The position numbers and the translations under genes were made by a program. 64,000 nucleotides of DNA from Clitopilus passeckerianus (lineage: Eukaryota; Basidiomycota; Agaricomycetes; Agaricales; Entolomataceae), in assembly GCA_944990035.1 (NCBI GenBank), contig CALYLX010000127.1:434001-498000 (forward strand). Direction: 5' to 3'. Of the stretch, positions 37,191 to 48,467 are shown piece after piece. The notes under the pieces were generated by a model. The model was not told where the DNA came from. It did no database searches and saw nothing but the letters and a program-made list of their open reading frames with translations. Numbering within the stretch: the stretch's first letter is position 1; each line of letters starts with the position of its first letter.

Positions 37191-39038
37191 ATGGAAGCGG
37201 GTAACGAATCACCACCAACACGCACAACAACGATATTGGGCAGTTTTCTGCGTGGCCGTCCTCGAAACTCGTCGCAATCGCAAATACCACCAGAAGCTAT
37301 TCGAGAGCTTTCGCCATCGCCACCCCAGCCACCATCGCCAGGCGGATTAGCAAGTCAGCTGAATCGACGGAGTCGCATCAGCGCACCTCCTGTGCAACCT
37401 TCATCGTCCCATCAGAACACCACCAGTAACACAGGGCTTGGCCTCACCAATATGCTTCGACGACGACGTTCAGGAGGCCAGATAGCTGCAAGCCCAGCCG
37501 CACAGACAACAGCACCCACTTTGCCCGCACCGACACTAAGCACAACAACAGCCACGGCCAGCACGGGAAATACGCCAGTGCCACAAGCAACGACGCCGCC
37601 GCTCAACTTGACAGGCGCTAACTCCAGCCCAAGCAATAGGGTTCATCGCATTCGCCTTGTGCCACATATCGAGGGCAGGAGATCACTGAGGTTCGATGCT
37701 ATACCACGCGACCTCAAGGAAGGTGATGCACCTATTCGCATTGGGCGCTTCACCGATCGTTCTGGCGTCGGGCTCGCTGCGATAAACGCCATGAGCACCA
37801 ACAAGCTCGCTTTCAGATCCAAGGTCGTCTCAAGGGCACATGCGGAGATCTGGGTTGAAGCAGGACCCAAGTTTCTCATCAAGGATACCAAATCGTCTAG
37901 TGGCACCTTCCTCAACCACACTCGCCTTTCGCCAGCAAACACTGAATCAAGACCCTATCAAATGAAGGATGGCGATATTTTACAGCTCGGCGTCGATTAT
38001 CAAGGTGGAACCGAAGATATCTACAAGTCGGTGAAGATCCGCATTGAGATTGGGCGTGAGTGGCAGGCCGGCCCAAATGCTTTCAAGTAAGCTTTTTCTA
38101 TTGCTGTCAATTATACACGTCTCTAACGACGATACACCCAGTACTACCGCCATGAAGAACCTCAAGACGCTCATACCAGGGAAACCTGCAGCTGTGAAGG
38201 CAGCCACTGCAGCCGCCACTGCAGCCGCTCAGGGAGCGGCAGCAAAATCCCAGATACCCGATTGTTGTATTTGTAGGTTTTCTTTTTCTCAACCCAAAGC
38301 TTCCAGGTCATTGAATATTTTCTTTCATTCGTAGGTCTCTTCGGCGTAACCATCCGCCAGGCACTATTTATCGCCCCCTGTTCCCATGCCTTCCACTACA
38401 AATGCATCCGGCCCATGCTCGAAACCCACCACCCTGCCTTCAACTGCCCCCTATGCAGAACCTACGCAGACCTCGAAGAGGATGTTGAGGTCGAAGCCTC
38501 TGAAGAGGCTGACTGCGATGACGAAGACGACGGAGCGTCCTCAGACGGCCTCGCACCTAGCCTCAGCGGTGCACCTACCGCTCATCCCTTAGCTCAAGGC
38601 GGCACCGCATCCTCTCTCCCACGTGTACCTCTCCTTACAGCACCCAGAGAAGACCGTGATAGGGGTGCTGAGACCGAGGTGGAGAATGATGCAGCTCGAC
38701 CTATGTTGAGGATCACGACCGCGCAGGGGGCTACGCCCGAGCTTCTGGACGAGAGAGGCGAAGGCGATATGGACGTGGATGGGGATGATATGATGTCGGA
38801 TTTGGCCGCTGCGCCTGCGGCAGATAGTGATGCCGAGGGGAATGTTGATGGGTCTAATCCCATGCATCCGCATCCACCTCTGGATATGGAGAGGGGTGGC
38901 AGCGGGAGTGCGAGGACTAGGGATGGATTGAGGGATGATTTCGGCGGGGCTGTTGCGATCGGTATCGGGGAGATGGGCGAGGTCGGGGATGGAGATGGAG
39001 AGATTGACGGAACTGTAGGTGGAAAGAGGAAACGGTGA
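37191..39038 (+). CDS. FHA-RING E3 ubiquitin ligase (Dma1/RNF8-like)
   Basis: Three exons (37191-38086, 38142-38272, 38335-39038) give 576 residues. After a Ser/Pro/Thr-rich N-terminus comes an FHA domain (about 180-290) with IRIGRFTDRS, SRAHAEIWVE and SSSGTFLNHTRLS, the phosphothreonine-binding loops. A RING-H2 domain follows (about 340-386): CCIC, CSHAFHYKC and CPLC spacing fit a C3H2C3 finger. The C-terminus is acidic and ends in a basic KRKR. Fungal Dma1/Dma2 proteins of this architecture control septins and the spindle-position checkpoint; animal RNF8 and CHFR are related. Between FHA and RING is an alanine-rich helix. The RING is split by an intron inside the second zinc-ligand pair, conserved in phase. 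Confidence 0.87.
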
Positions 39039-39715
39039 TCGTTCACCGACGGTGCATATGTTCAACCATAAGGACACTTGACACGTCTCTACATGGATTC
39101 TGCAATTACTTTCGTGCAACCGTCATTCTCTGCCTCCTCCACTCTTTTCTTGATACTGTTTTGTTTCATCAATCTCTCTGTTGTCCCTTAATACCTTAGG
39201 GCTACCCACCTTGCTTTCTCGCTCCGTACATATACAGTTATACTATTATCACTGGCTTCCCAACCAACCAAGCGATCTCTCCCCATCCGCACCTGTCGTC
39301 CAGAGCTACTGTACTGTTTAGATTTATTTTATCTGCTCTTGATACCATCCTTCCTCGTACTTATAACAAGGGAGATACCAGTTCCTCTCTTAACAGCGAC
39401 ATACAAATATCGCATTGTGTCACATAGGATTGTTTCTCTTTTTTCTTTCTGGATTATTGCCGATATGTGTTTCCAACTATTCCAATACTTTACGAATGAG
39501 ATTGTTATAATGCGCCGCAGTGGATCTCCACCTCGTTTGATGGGTTGACTATCAGCCCCAGACTTGACACTGACTAGATCTTAACATATAAGTGAATCAA
39601 TTACGGGGCTGTTGATACTATAAAATAGTACTGGTATACTAGTTGAGTAAAGGACGATCAAAGCCCAAACATACAGGAGAAATCCCAGCTAGTAAGAATC
39701 GTAGCTCTGAAGATA
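39039..39715. other. Convergent 3' flanks of FHA-RING and BTB genes
   Basis: AT-rich 3' UTR-like sequence between two converging genes; no separate gene. Confidence 0.5.
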
Positions 39716-40579
39716 TCATAGAAACTGTCTCGACGAAGATAGATTTCCATCAAAGGCCCTATTAGAAGCTTCAACCTCCTTGATCTCGCCCTGGAAAGCC
39801 TTATTGACTAGATCCATAAAATTCTGGTCTTCCCTCCGCCGGTACGCGAAATCAACTTCGTGTCTCGCCACCTCCTCTCGTACGTGCCCAAGAAGCAAAG
39901 TTGTTTCTAGGCCGAGGCGGGCAGCTTCCTCGTGAGTGATCATAGGAGAACGTCTCACGATTTCGTGATACCCATATCTGAGCCATTCGGGAACCTTGTA
40001 TTCCTTGCCTAGGAGAATCCTGTCGATTGGCGAGAGGTCGAGCCCTTGGCCGCCAAGTTTGGCAGTGGCGAGGGAACGTATGTCTCTGAAGTTCCACATT
40101 GTGGCAAGCTTGAGAACAGATATCCACTCGTCTTTCGAGAGGCGCACGTCTCCCCCTGCTGGTGGTGTATGACTATGGTCATTATATGTTAGTCAAATGA
40201 TGACGCACGTGCCAATTGGCTCGGGAATGACAGAATTACAGTGGATACATGACCTTCAAGAGGCTCTTGAAGTCAGCTTTAGAAACCCCTTCAAGCCGAA
40301 ATGGGTTTTGGTCGCTGGTTCCTTCCTGATTGTCGCCGTCCCCAGGTGGTAACGAGAAGACGGAAGAGAAGATATCCGAATATTTGGCAAAGTAATGTCG
40401 TGGAACTCTAAACAGAGTTCCCTCCACCTGTGGTGCAATAGGAGTTAGGTTATATCCTGGAGTACATTGCATGCCAGAGTTAGAGGACGTACGAGGAAGA
40501 TGACATTGGACATATAATAATCAGGATCTCGAGGCCGTGTGTTGTTTGCTGTAGCTGTAATGCCGGATCCGGATTGCAT
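39716..40579 (-). CDS. BTB/POZ domain protein
   Basis: Three exons (40579-40493, 40427-40240, 40172-39716) give 243 residues. The BTB/POZ fold (about residues 25-95) shows YYMSNVIFLVEGTLFRVPRH, FAKYSDIFSSVFSLP and FRLEGVSKADFKSLLKVMYP, a form expanded in Agaricomycetes. The rest is helical: a WISVLKLATMWNFRDIRSLA segment resembles a BACK-like extension. Such proteins often act as adaptors for cullin-3 ubiquitin ligases or as transcription co-regulators; the partner is unknown. All splice joins are in frame. The very end is a short Ser-rich tail. Confidence 0.85.
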
Positions 40580-41078
40580 AGCGGTTTTGCTTGATATGTG
40601 ATTGTTTCTTGGCAGCCCTTGCTGTTATTTTCCTTTCGTTAAACAACCAATTATGAACTGTCAAAGACGCGTTTCGCGTCGTCGTCGCGTAAAAAGAGGC
40701 AGACGAGACGCTAACGTCACCGTGGCGGTGCATTTGTGAGGTGAACGGCCGGCGATCAGGGGATCGGTATTCGGATTTCGGAAGCTCACTTTGACCTTGC
40801 CCTTGACTTTCGACCAAACTTGCAGCAACTAAGAGGGCCCCAGGCTGAAGCACAGGGATCTATTATGCGACCAAGCCACCTAGATTCCATGAACGTCCTT
40901 CATATCGGCTAGCGAAAGACTCGAGTCTGCACGATTTTGGGCCGAAAGCTGGCCGCAACTCCACGTAAACCCTGCTATTCAGTTGCCTCCAGGTGGAGGG
41001 AAGGCCTATCCATTTAGGAGGGAAACGCGGTGAAATCAGGCACTGCCGGGGTGTTTAACGCACTCAGGCTGGGTCCAA
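40580..41078. other. Intergenic, divergent promoters
   Basis: Upstream of the BTB gene (minus) and of TupA-like copy C (plus). No gene seen. Confidence 0.45.
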
Positions 41079-41215
41079 TCGATATCTGATAACAGGAATG
41101 CACCCTTCTATTCCATCTGTCAAGGTCATCTGAGCACCGGATGAATCTGGCTTTAACTTCGTGATAGACTCGATGATCGGGCCCGTGAATGTCACAGAAC
41201 ATTCTTCATGTCAGG
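41079..41215 (+). repeat. Duplicated promoter block of TupA-like copies B and C (C side)
   Basis: Matches 5776-5935 read on the other strand, including ATCGATATCTGAT and GAACATTCTTCATGTCA. Followed by TATATA at 41224-41229, about 116 bp before the start codon. Confidence 0.65.
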
Positions 41216-41344
41216 TCATGCAATATATACCGGCTCCATGAATTTGGCCTCATTCCATTTTCGCGCCGCCACCTTGGCTCAAGGTACTGTTGCAGCTTCC
41301 TGCTAAATCGCCATACCGCGACTGAACCCATGACCTACTACTAG

Positions 41345-42505
41345 ATGTCCAGTATCAGCCTTACGATTCATGGCGCTATCATTGGTGGAGTGTCTGAAGA
41401 AGCACCTAAAGGAACACTTGTCATCGATCCACAGGACGTTTACGACGGAGGGTATACCAATGCTGACGAAATCAGGCTTAGAATTGGAACGGGTGGGTCT
41501 GGTCAGTCCGGTCTTATCAAGGCATGGGCAGATGCATTCATCAAGCATTGCGTCGACAAGAAGAAAATGCAGCCTTTCAAGGTAGGCTAATCCTTCCTTC
41601 GGGTGGCGTCAGACTTACCTGCTCCAAGGTCGGCTGGTATCTTGGGGATACAACTCAGAGTTTGGCATTCCTTGAGAAAGGAGCGATTGACATTGCAGTC
41701 ACCTATAACGAAGCTGCTGAACTCCAGTCCCTGGCCTCTGGTGCCGCCAAACAAAGGGTATATGGTTTTAGGGTAAGCTAATCCACACACCTCACATGGA
41801 CACATCTGAATTCTGTTCCAGGACCATTTCATTCTTGTTGGCCCTGGACCCCGGGACAAGAACCCTGCGGGTCTCTCCAGCGCGGAGGACGTTTTAGTTA
41901 TGTTCAACAAGATCGTAACGCAGGGAAACCTGGATGCAACCGTAAGTAGGCCGTCGCTCCCGGTGACATTAGGCCTCATGAAGATTATCAGACACCACCC
42001 AAAGGTCGACCGCCAGTTCGATTCCTGTCCCGGTACGACAAAAGTGCCACGAATATCAAGGAATCCGAACTATTCGTGAAGATTGGCCAGGTATGTGGCA
42101 ATCTCTGGAATCTTACCGCCTCGATGGAACTAACATTTCTCCTAGGTTCCTTGGGCGTTCGCTTATTCTACTTGGTATCATCAATACCCGCGATTCCCAA
42201 TCCAAGCTCTAGAGGCAGCTGCTAAGCTCTCAGAGTATACCATTACCGACCGCGGAACATGGCTCTCTACCGCTAAAGAAATCACGAGCCAGCTGGAGAT
42301 CTACAAAGCTGGCGAGGATCTGTTACCGACGGATCCATTGCTCAACCCCGGCCATATTCTGCTTGGCTCGAAGGCCAATCCAGCAAACGCGGCGATATCT
42401 CTGGAGTTCATGGATTGGGTCGTTAAGGATGATGGAGGTCAGGGAGTCGTCGAGAAGTTTGAGCATAACGGTGAGATTTTGTACACGAAGGCACCAAAAT
42501 TGTAG
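41345..42505 (+). CDS. TupA-like periplasmic-binding-fold protein without signal peptide (copy C)
   Basis: Five exons (41345-41581, 41629-41772, 41822-41941, 41992-42090, 42146-42505) give 319 residues with every junction in phase 0. Motifs follow bacterial TupA: IGTGGSGQSGL near residue 40-50, DIAVTYNEAAE, DHFILVGPG, FLSRYDKSAT, YTITDRGTW, LLNPGHILLGSKANP and a C-terminal GEILYTKAPK. Unlike copy A, it starts at MSSISLTIHG with no leader, so it may be cytosolic unless an upstream exon was missed; an ATG at 41237 in the leader could not be joined in frame. The broken copy B is its closest relative, sharing promoter, exon lengths and sequence. The ligand is unknown; molybdate or tungstate binding is an inference from fold only. 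Confidence 0.85.
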
Positions 42506-43639
42506 ATCATTGGGTAAGTTCTGTCCCTCATTGTCACGTTGAATCATCACTCATCGATTACATGAAGTTATAGACACAGGAATCATAATTGTTTCGTTTT
42601 TCCCAATTTTCAATGGCATCTACCTCCCCTCTCTATCTTACCTCGTGGGAGGCACTCCAAGGAAATCAGGAACACGCTGGCATGGTCCTTCCGCATGTCG
42701 AAATGCTCAGGATCAAATTCGACGACTCACGCCAAAAGCACTTCCCTATGTGGTCACATTCCATAGCAGATATAATCAAATCCTGGGCTAGGACCGGTAC
42801 TCCTCTGAAGAAAGTGGACCTTGTACTGACGTCCTTCTCAAGGTAAACCCGCGTAGAACCCCTTTCCGATCCCTTTGCCCAGATATCCCATCCATTGAAC
42901 GCATCTGTAGTTATGACCCGGAACCTCCGTTTACTGATTTTTCCCAAGAATTCCGTAACATGTTAGATACCGCTTAAGTCAGAGTACAAATTTCGACATA
43001 TGATACCTATCGCATCCTGGTAAAGCAGATAAAGTCTCGAATGAAGTGCTAATACACGTGTCCCATTCTTCGAAAAACAAGTTCATCGCCGAGCAAAAAC
43101 TTCTGCCAATATTGGTGGCGCAAATTCCAAGACTATATTCGCAATTCGGACGCGTGACTACATTGACTCCAGGAGAAACGGGTAATTGTCTGGTACTAAG
43201 CGGTCGACATCATGCGAAAACAAAAGATCAATTTTGCTACCCCTCGAAGAGTCCGGCACGAGAAGGATGTAGGAGAACTTGGTGACCCGTAGTTGCTGCA
43301 GGTGCTGAATAGCCGATGGCTTGGGATTGTGAGTGAGTGAAACAGTTGACTGAAAGGCGATAGCGTGATTCTGCCGTTAATCATAGACGAAGTAGTTGAA
43401 CGTTGCTTGATTGTGCACCGCTGGTCGGTAGTTACCTGTCTGCAAACTCTTTGTCCGTGGTGTGAAGTCGAATTCCTTCAAAGGAGTCGTGTGAGGTGTT
43501 TAGAACCCGGTCTTCGAATACGAACTCCGTCCGAACCGATGTGAAGGTAGCGCTTGCTCGCGTCATTGTGGTCTGCAGGCGTCTTCCAGTGCTGATTCTT
43601 GCCATCGATAGGAGTCGACTTCTTCAAAGCATACATTTG
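42506..43639. other. Downstream of copy C, possible F-box protein fragment
   Basis: An 85-codon plus-strand frame at 42589-42846 reads like the tail of a basidiomycete F-box/LRR protein (VEMLRIKFDDS, then ADIIKSWARTGTPLKKVDLV). No F-box or start exon is present, so it is at best a fragment. Nothing else in the interval is recognised. Confidence 0.3.
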
Positions 43640-45559
43640 CTATTGGCCAGCCTTGAAAATGACGGAATATACGGTCTCGTCGAGGATGAAACTCGCCGCA
43701 CCCTTCGTATATTTGATGGGGTTGAAAAGTGAAAAGAGGTCGGCCACCGCTTGCTCCGTCTAACCCCCCAGTGCGGCCAAGATTTTCTTGAGAATTGTTC
43801 CCGGTGGTATCCGTAGGTCAAAGTCTGAGCGCTGTTCGCCGGGATATAGTATGAGGAGGTCGTGGAACTTATGGTCATCCAATCGGAGCTCGCAGGCTTG
43901 GTCAACCAGATCCCGGAGTTTGTCAAGTGTTAGTGTACTGCGGGTACGATCGAGAAAATCTTCCTGCGCGGCAAACTGAATTCCATATGCCTTGCGCGGT
44001 GACGGGCCATAATGTCGAAAGAATTCAACGATCTGGTGTTCAGATCGAGGCTGGCTCTGGGGGTTTCCGGCTGTAGGATGTTGGGTGTCGCTTCGAGCAA
44101 ATGCGAAGGATGGCTTACTCCATTAACAGCTCCGACAGCGACCACGGCTTGAGGAAAAACAGAGGAGGGCTAGGGATTGCTTTTTTCTGCCACTTTAAAC
44201 GGTTTGTTGAAGGGTGTGCGGTCTGTACGACGAATGCGCCAGTCTCGAACATAACAGGTGGAACAGTGATGAGGTCAAGGGTGGAGTCAACAAGAGCCCA
44301 TGCTGTGTTGTCCCGCCGAAGGTGTGCAACAAAACGGCGGTTATAAGGTGCTTCAATTACATGCGCCCCCTTATTGTTGAAGTAAAAAAGCTCGTCTTAG
44401 CGTGGTAGAAAGAAAGTCGGCAGCTTTGCGTGAAGGCGGAGGACGAGTAGGAGCCGTATCCATATCGACTTTCCTATGTCTGAGTGAATAGGAGACCTCA
44501 AACGCGATGAAGAAAGCTACCCACCAATTCCAGGATGGCCCGTAAGAATGAATCCGGCGCTAGGATCAGTGCCACCACGAGCATCAAGGAAGGGGTTCCT
44601 GAAATCTTCCAATGCATCTGGCCAGGAGCCATCTGAAGTCTCCAGACGGGCGGCTATGAATAAGCCTTGTAGGGCACACTGATATAATCATCTCGAATCA
44701 GCACCCCATTTTCAGGCAACCCCAGTATCATCAGGTTCTCAGATTCTGTCAGGATCCAGCATGATTTCGGGCCCTCGACCAAATCGTCGGAAATGGTCCC
44801 ATCCCGTTCGACGTCACATTGTTTACACAATGGCACTCCATCCCCGCTGTAGTTCCAAGTCGCTTCCACAGCTCTTGAGCTGCCTGGACTACCTCAGATC
44901 CAGGACTGTATGAAGTCGTCGTTGTGCGTAAACCTGCATCTACGTTTAGTTTCAACCGCCCATATGTCAAATCCAATTTGAATAGTATACCACTACGGTT
45001 ACAGACATATCTGGGATCTATTCGAGCTTTCTTGAGGGGAGGTGCGTACGAGAGTTCTGATGAGGCGAATCAACCAAAGATATAGGGGTAAACGTATGTT
45101 GTTGAGGTAGGTCTCACCATAATTCCGCCGAATTCGCACTATAACATGTATACAGTCGTCTTTAAGACCTGTCGCCCAATACGCAGATACCTCCCCGCCC
45201 GGTTGGAGAAGTTCCAAATCGCCAGCACCCTCGTCCCAATCAGATTCCGGAAATTCGAGGTTGGCGATAGCCACTTTGAAAACATTTGAATTCGTGACAG
45301 GGGAGATATCCTTGAAGGGTTTCCAGAGGTCAAGCTGGCTGGTGGGGACCTGGTCAAGATAGGGTGACCGATTCTTCTTAATCATGTCCTTCAAATCTTC
45401 AATGTCTTTCGCATCTCCTTCAACAGATACCTTAAACGGAGATCCAAGCGGTTTGTTATCGTGATCGACGACGAGACACCAGAGTTCGGGGGTGGTCATG
45501 GTGGGAGGTGGTGGCAAGTGATACGGCCTGGACGGTCTGGGTTCATCTTTAGGAGTCAA
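43640..45559 (-). pseudogene. Crinkler-type (CRN) P-loop NTPase, disabled
   Basis: The 5' exon (to about 45112) encodes a Crinkler ubiquitin-like head: ELWCLVVDHDNKPLG, then VEDLK-like helix residues and SQLDLWKPF. A more likely start is the second ATG at 45499. Middle exons carry EGPKSCWILTESENLMILGL and VLIRDDYISVPY. The Walker A is TGHPGIGKS, split by an intron after GIG, followed by LVLRLHAKLPTFF. In-frame stops occur at 44399-44397 (TAA, right after LPTFFLPR), 43762-43760 (TAG, after LAALGG) and 43642-43640. Otherwise the frame between the stops stays family-like (FFRHYGPSPRKAYGIQF), so decay is recent. CRN proteins in oomycetes, chytrids and basidiomycetes couple such heads to NTPase and nuclease-like modules; roles in mushrooms are unclear. 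Confidence 0.65.
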
Positions 45560-48467
45560 AGAGTTAAAGAATCAAAGATTCTGACTCGGGAATTTCCGTG
45601 TATGAGTTTGACCCCTATTTATTTTATCAATGGCCCGTGCGCCCCTAGTGTCCAAATGTGAGGGCTGCTGCGTCCAGCCAGTGCTTCAGCCAGACGGTAT
45701 GAGCATCGGCAAACCATTCCCAGAGGGAAAGCACTCTAAGGAAGAAGTTAGAGTAGGAAAAGTCGCACAAAACCACAACTGACATACTGAAGAAGAGCTA
45801 TATCATATCGATCATGATAGCTCGCGAGCGTGCCAAAGAGCAAGATTGCTCGATCTGACATGGTGTGTTGGTCTCGCAGCCACGAAGTTTTGGGTGGAGG
45901 AGCAACCCCGAGCTGGACATGCTGCACTTTCTGGAAAGGGCTGCAACATGCAGCAACATAGGCCTGTCCACGGAAAGCTGATCCATAACGGGAACAACAT
46001 TCGCTCTAAGGGCTTCGCAGCGTGCGCTGGGCATGGAACTTGAAAGGAGGCGCATACCGAGGCGTTTATGAGGAGGGCCTGACCGTCAGTCTGCTGATGC
46101 CCTCGCCGGATTTGACGAGCTACTGAGAACCCGTGACGGCCTTGAGAGACTTGTGGCGAGAGACATTGGGGAGGAGGTCACCAGTAAGGCAATGGAGGGG
46201 GTAACAACGCCTGTATGCGCGGTCCACAGGGGGCACGTTTTTCTTTCTCGACTCCAACAGTCGCCCTCAAAGACGCTTCTCTGTCATGACTATGAGCTTC
46301 TATGAATGACTACAATGAGAAAAACATACATTTAGCAACGATAATGCCTGAACCTTTCTTCGTTTGAGCAAATGGGTCGATTTCCGAGGCAACCATTCCG
46401 CATCCAGGCATGTTTGCCTCTGGCAGCGAGGAAGTGGAGGTTCAGCGAGTATCCGTTGACGGTGTCAGCAAGGCCGCAGTGGGTGGGCGCATCTGTATCG
46501 TCAGGCTTTGGCTAGAACGTCTCTGGTGGCCTTGCTGTTCAATCACTTCTGGGCGGACAGCTCAACTTCAGCAATACTGCACATGGACCTAGATTTGTAG
46601 CATCAGCGCCTGATTTCGGAAGGTTGTAGAAGATGTAGGGGACGAAGGTTGATATACCGTGATATCGAGTTGGAAAAGGCGATGGCAAGCAAAAAGAGAG
46701 GTGAAAGAGAAAATGTACCTTGGCTTGATCAGGTCGTCCAAATGAATCATGTCTACGGCTGCAAGCATTCTTGAGGCGGAAATCGCAGCCCTTTCTGCGC
46801 AGAGAGCTTCCTCTCGTCCTCATCCTCTGGAAGAATGGGTACAAAATGGGCATCCAAGTGTTCGAGGGCGTGTCTGAGAATATTTCTGCGCCTAGTAGAT
46901 CTTCAACATGATGTTCGGCTGTCTCGGCGAATTTGTCAAGGGTTGCATCTTCCTCGTCCCACCATTATAGTGGGAAGCGGGATTGGGCCGTGGTACTGGG
47001 AGTTCAAATCAAGCTTGGAGTCGAAAAATGCTGGGCGAACGTCTTTCCTTGCCTGAAAGCATAACTGGACCTGCGGATGTAGCCTGAAAGACAGGAAATT
47101 GCACGCCTAGAACAGTTGTCCGATCTCTGAATCGTCCGACGTCCGTCAGCTTGGACGATCGGAGGAGGCGAGGCAGTCAGGAACATCTACGGCTTTGTCA
47201 CGATACCTATGTACCATGTGAACCGCCGTTCACATTGATAGTGGATCGAATTATGGGTGCAGAAATGGCAGAAATGGCGTTGAAATACCGCCCATGACCT
47301 CTTAGTGCTAGGTAAGCACCCTCTTTCACTCACTCGAACCGTTGCTTAAATAACAAACCTAGTGCACGTATGCACGCGTTGGTTGAATCCGCAAACGAAG
47401 ACGACCCGTCTGGTGGTCTCCCGCCCCTCTCTGCTACTCACGCAAGTTGAATACCGGCGGGTGGCGCTGGCCCAGTGGAGATGCACTGATCAGGCTTCCA
47501 AACAGCCAGTTCAGTCGAATCCTAAGCCTCTTCTTTCAGGAAAATAAGCTTATTCCGAAATGCGCATATAGTCTCGTACGAACGCGTCTATTCACTGTCG
47601 GACACTAGACTGAAGCTGCCCCGCAATAAAACCACGAACAACTCGGAGAGTCTGATGTGCTTTCTATCCCTCCATCCGCCGCCCCTACTTTGAACACGAA
47701 GCGTCTTGAGACAGTGACCACTTCATCGCGAAATCTGTGTCTAAGCCATGTTTACCCTATAAGAGTACAGCACCTCGGCTCTCCATGATCGTGGCAACAG
47801 GCTGCCCCAACCCCTTTCCTGTGACTCCAACGTGGTACAGAAGTAGCCGGTAATAATGAGGTTCGTAAATGGGTCAGATTTGTCTCACAGGAATTGCTGA
47901 TGAGATCTGTCTTCAGGTATATGGAATTTACACGCGAAGTGGTTGTTGATGGTGTCTGGTCTACCATGGTACCTCCCGTAATAGCATTCGTCGTAGGTTC
48001 CCTCCCTCGCTCACTCAATTCATATCATAATCTGACTTTCATCCCAGAACATCCCATTAATCGACCTCCCTCCGAACATCAACCAGGACCTACATCCACC
48101 ACGCTTTGGCTTAGTACCCTCCGCCAGCGCTCTCGGGCACGTGGCCCTATTTTACCAATCCAACAATTGCGGGTGACCGGATACCAGACCCGGTGTGCAC
48201 GGATGTTCTCGAGGAACGACCGGGCTTTGGTTGCTTGCCCACATATTGGTTTCATGTTCATGTACCGGGCATGTAATCTGGAATATAATATCCCTCGTCG
48301 CCGCTCTCCACTCCTCAATGTATGCATCAATGAACAATATAATAGTATAACTGAATATAAGCTAGTTCTCTACAAATGGTACTCGAGAATGAACTATAAC
48401 AGCATGCATGGTGCTAGTGGGTATAGTGGTTATACAGAAGTAGTGGTATATCTTGAAAATACATGAA
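45560..48467. other. Long gene-poor interval
   Basis: About 2.9 kb between the Crinkler relic and NACHT-ankyrin gene 2. Several short open frames exist on both strands but none shows motifs or splice support. Could include unrecognised fragments. Confidence 0.4.
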
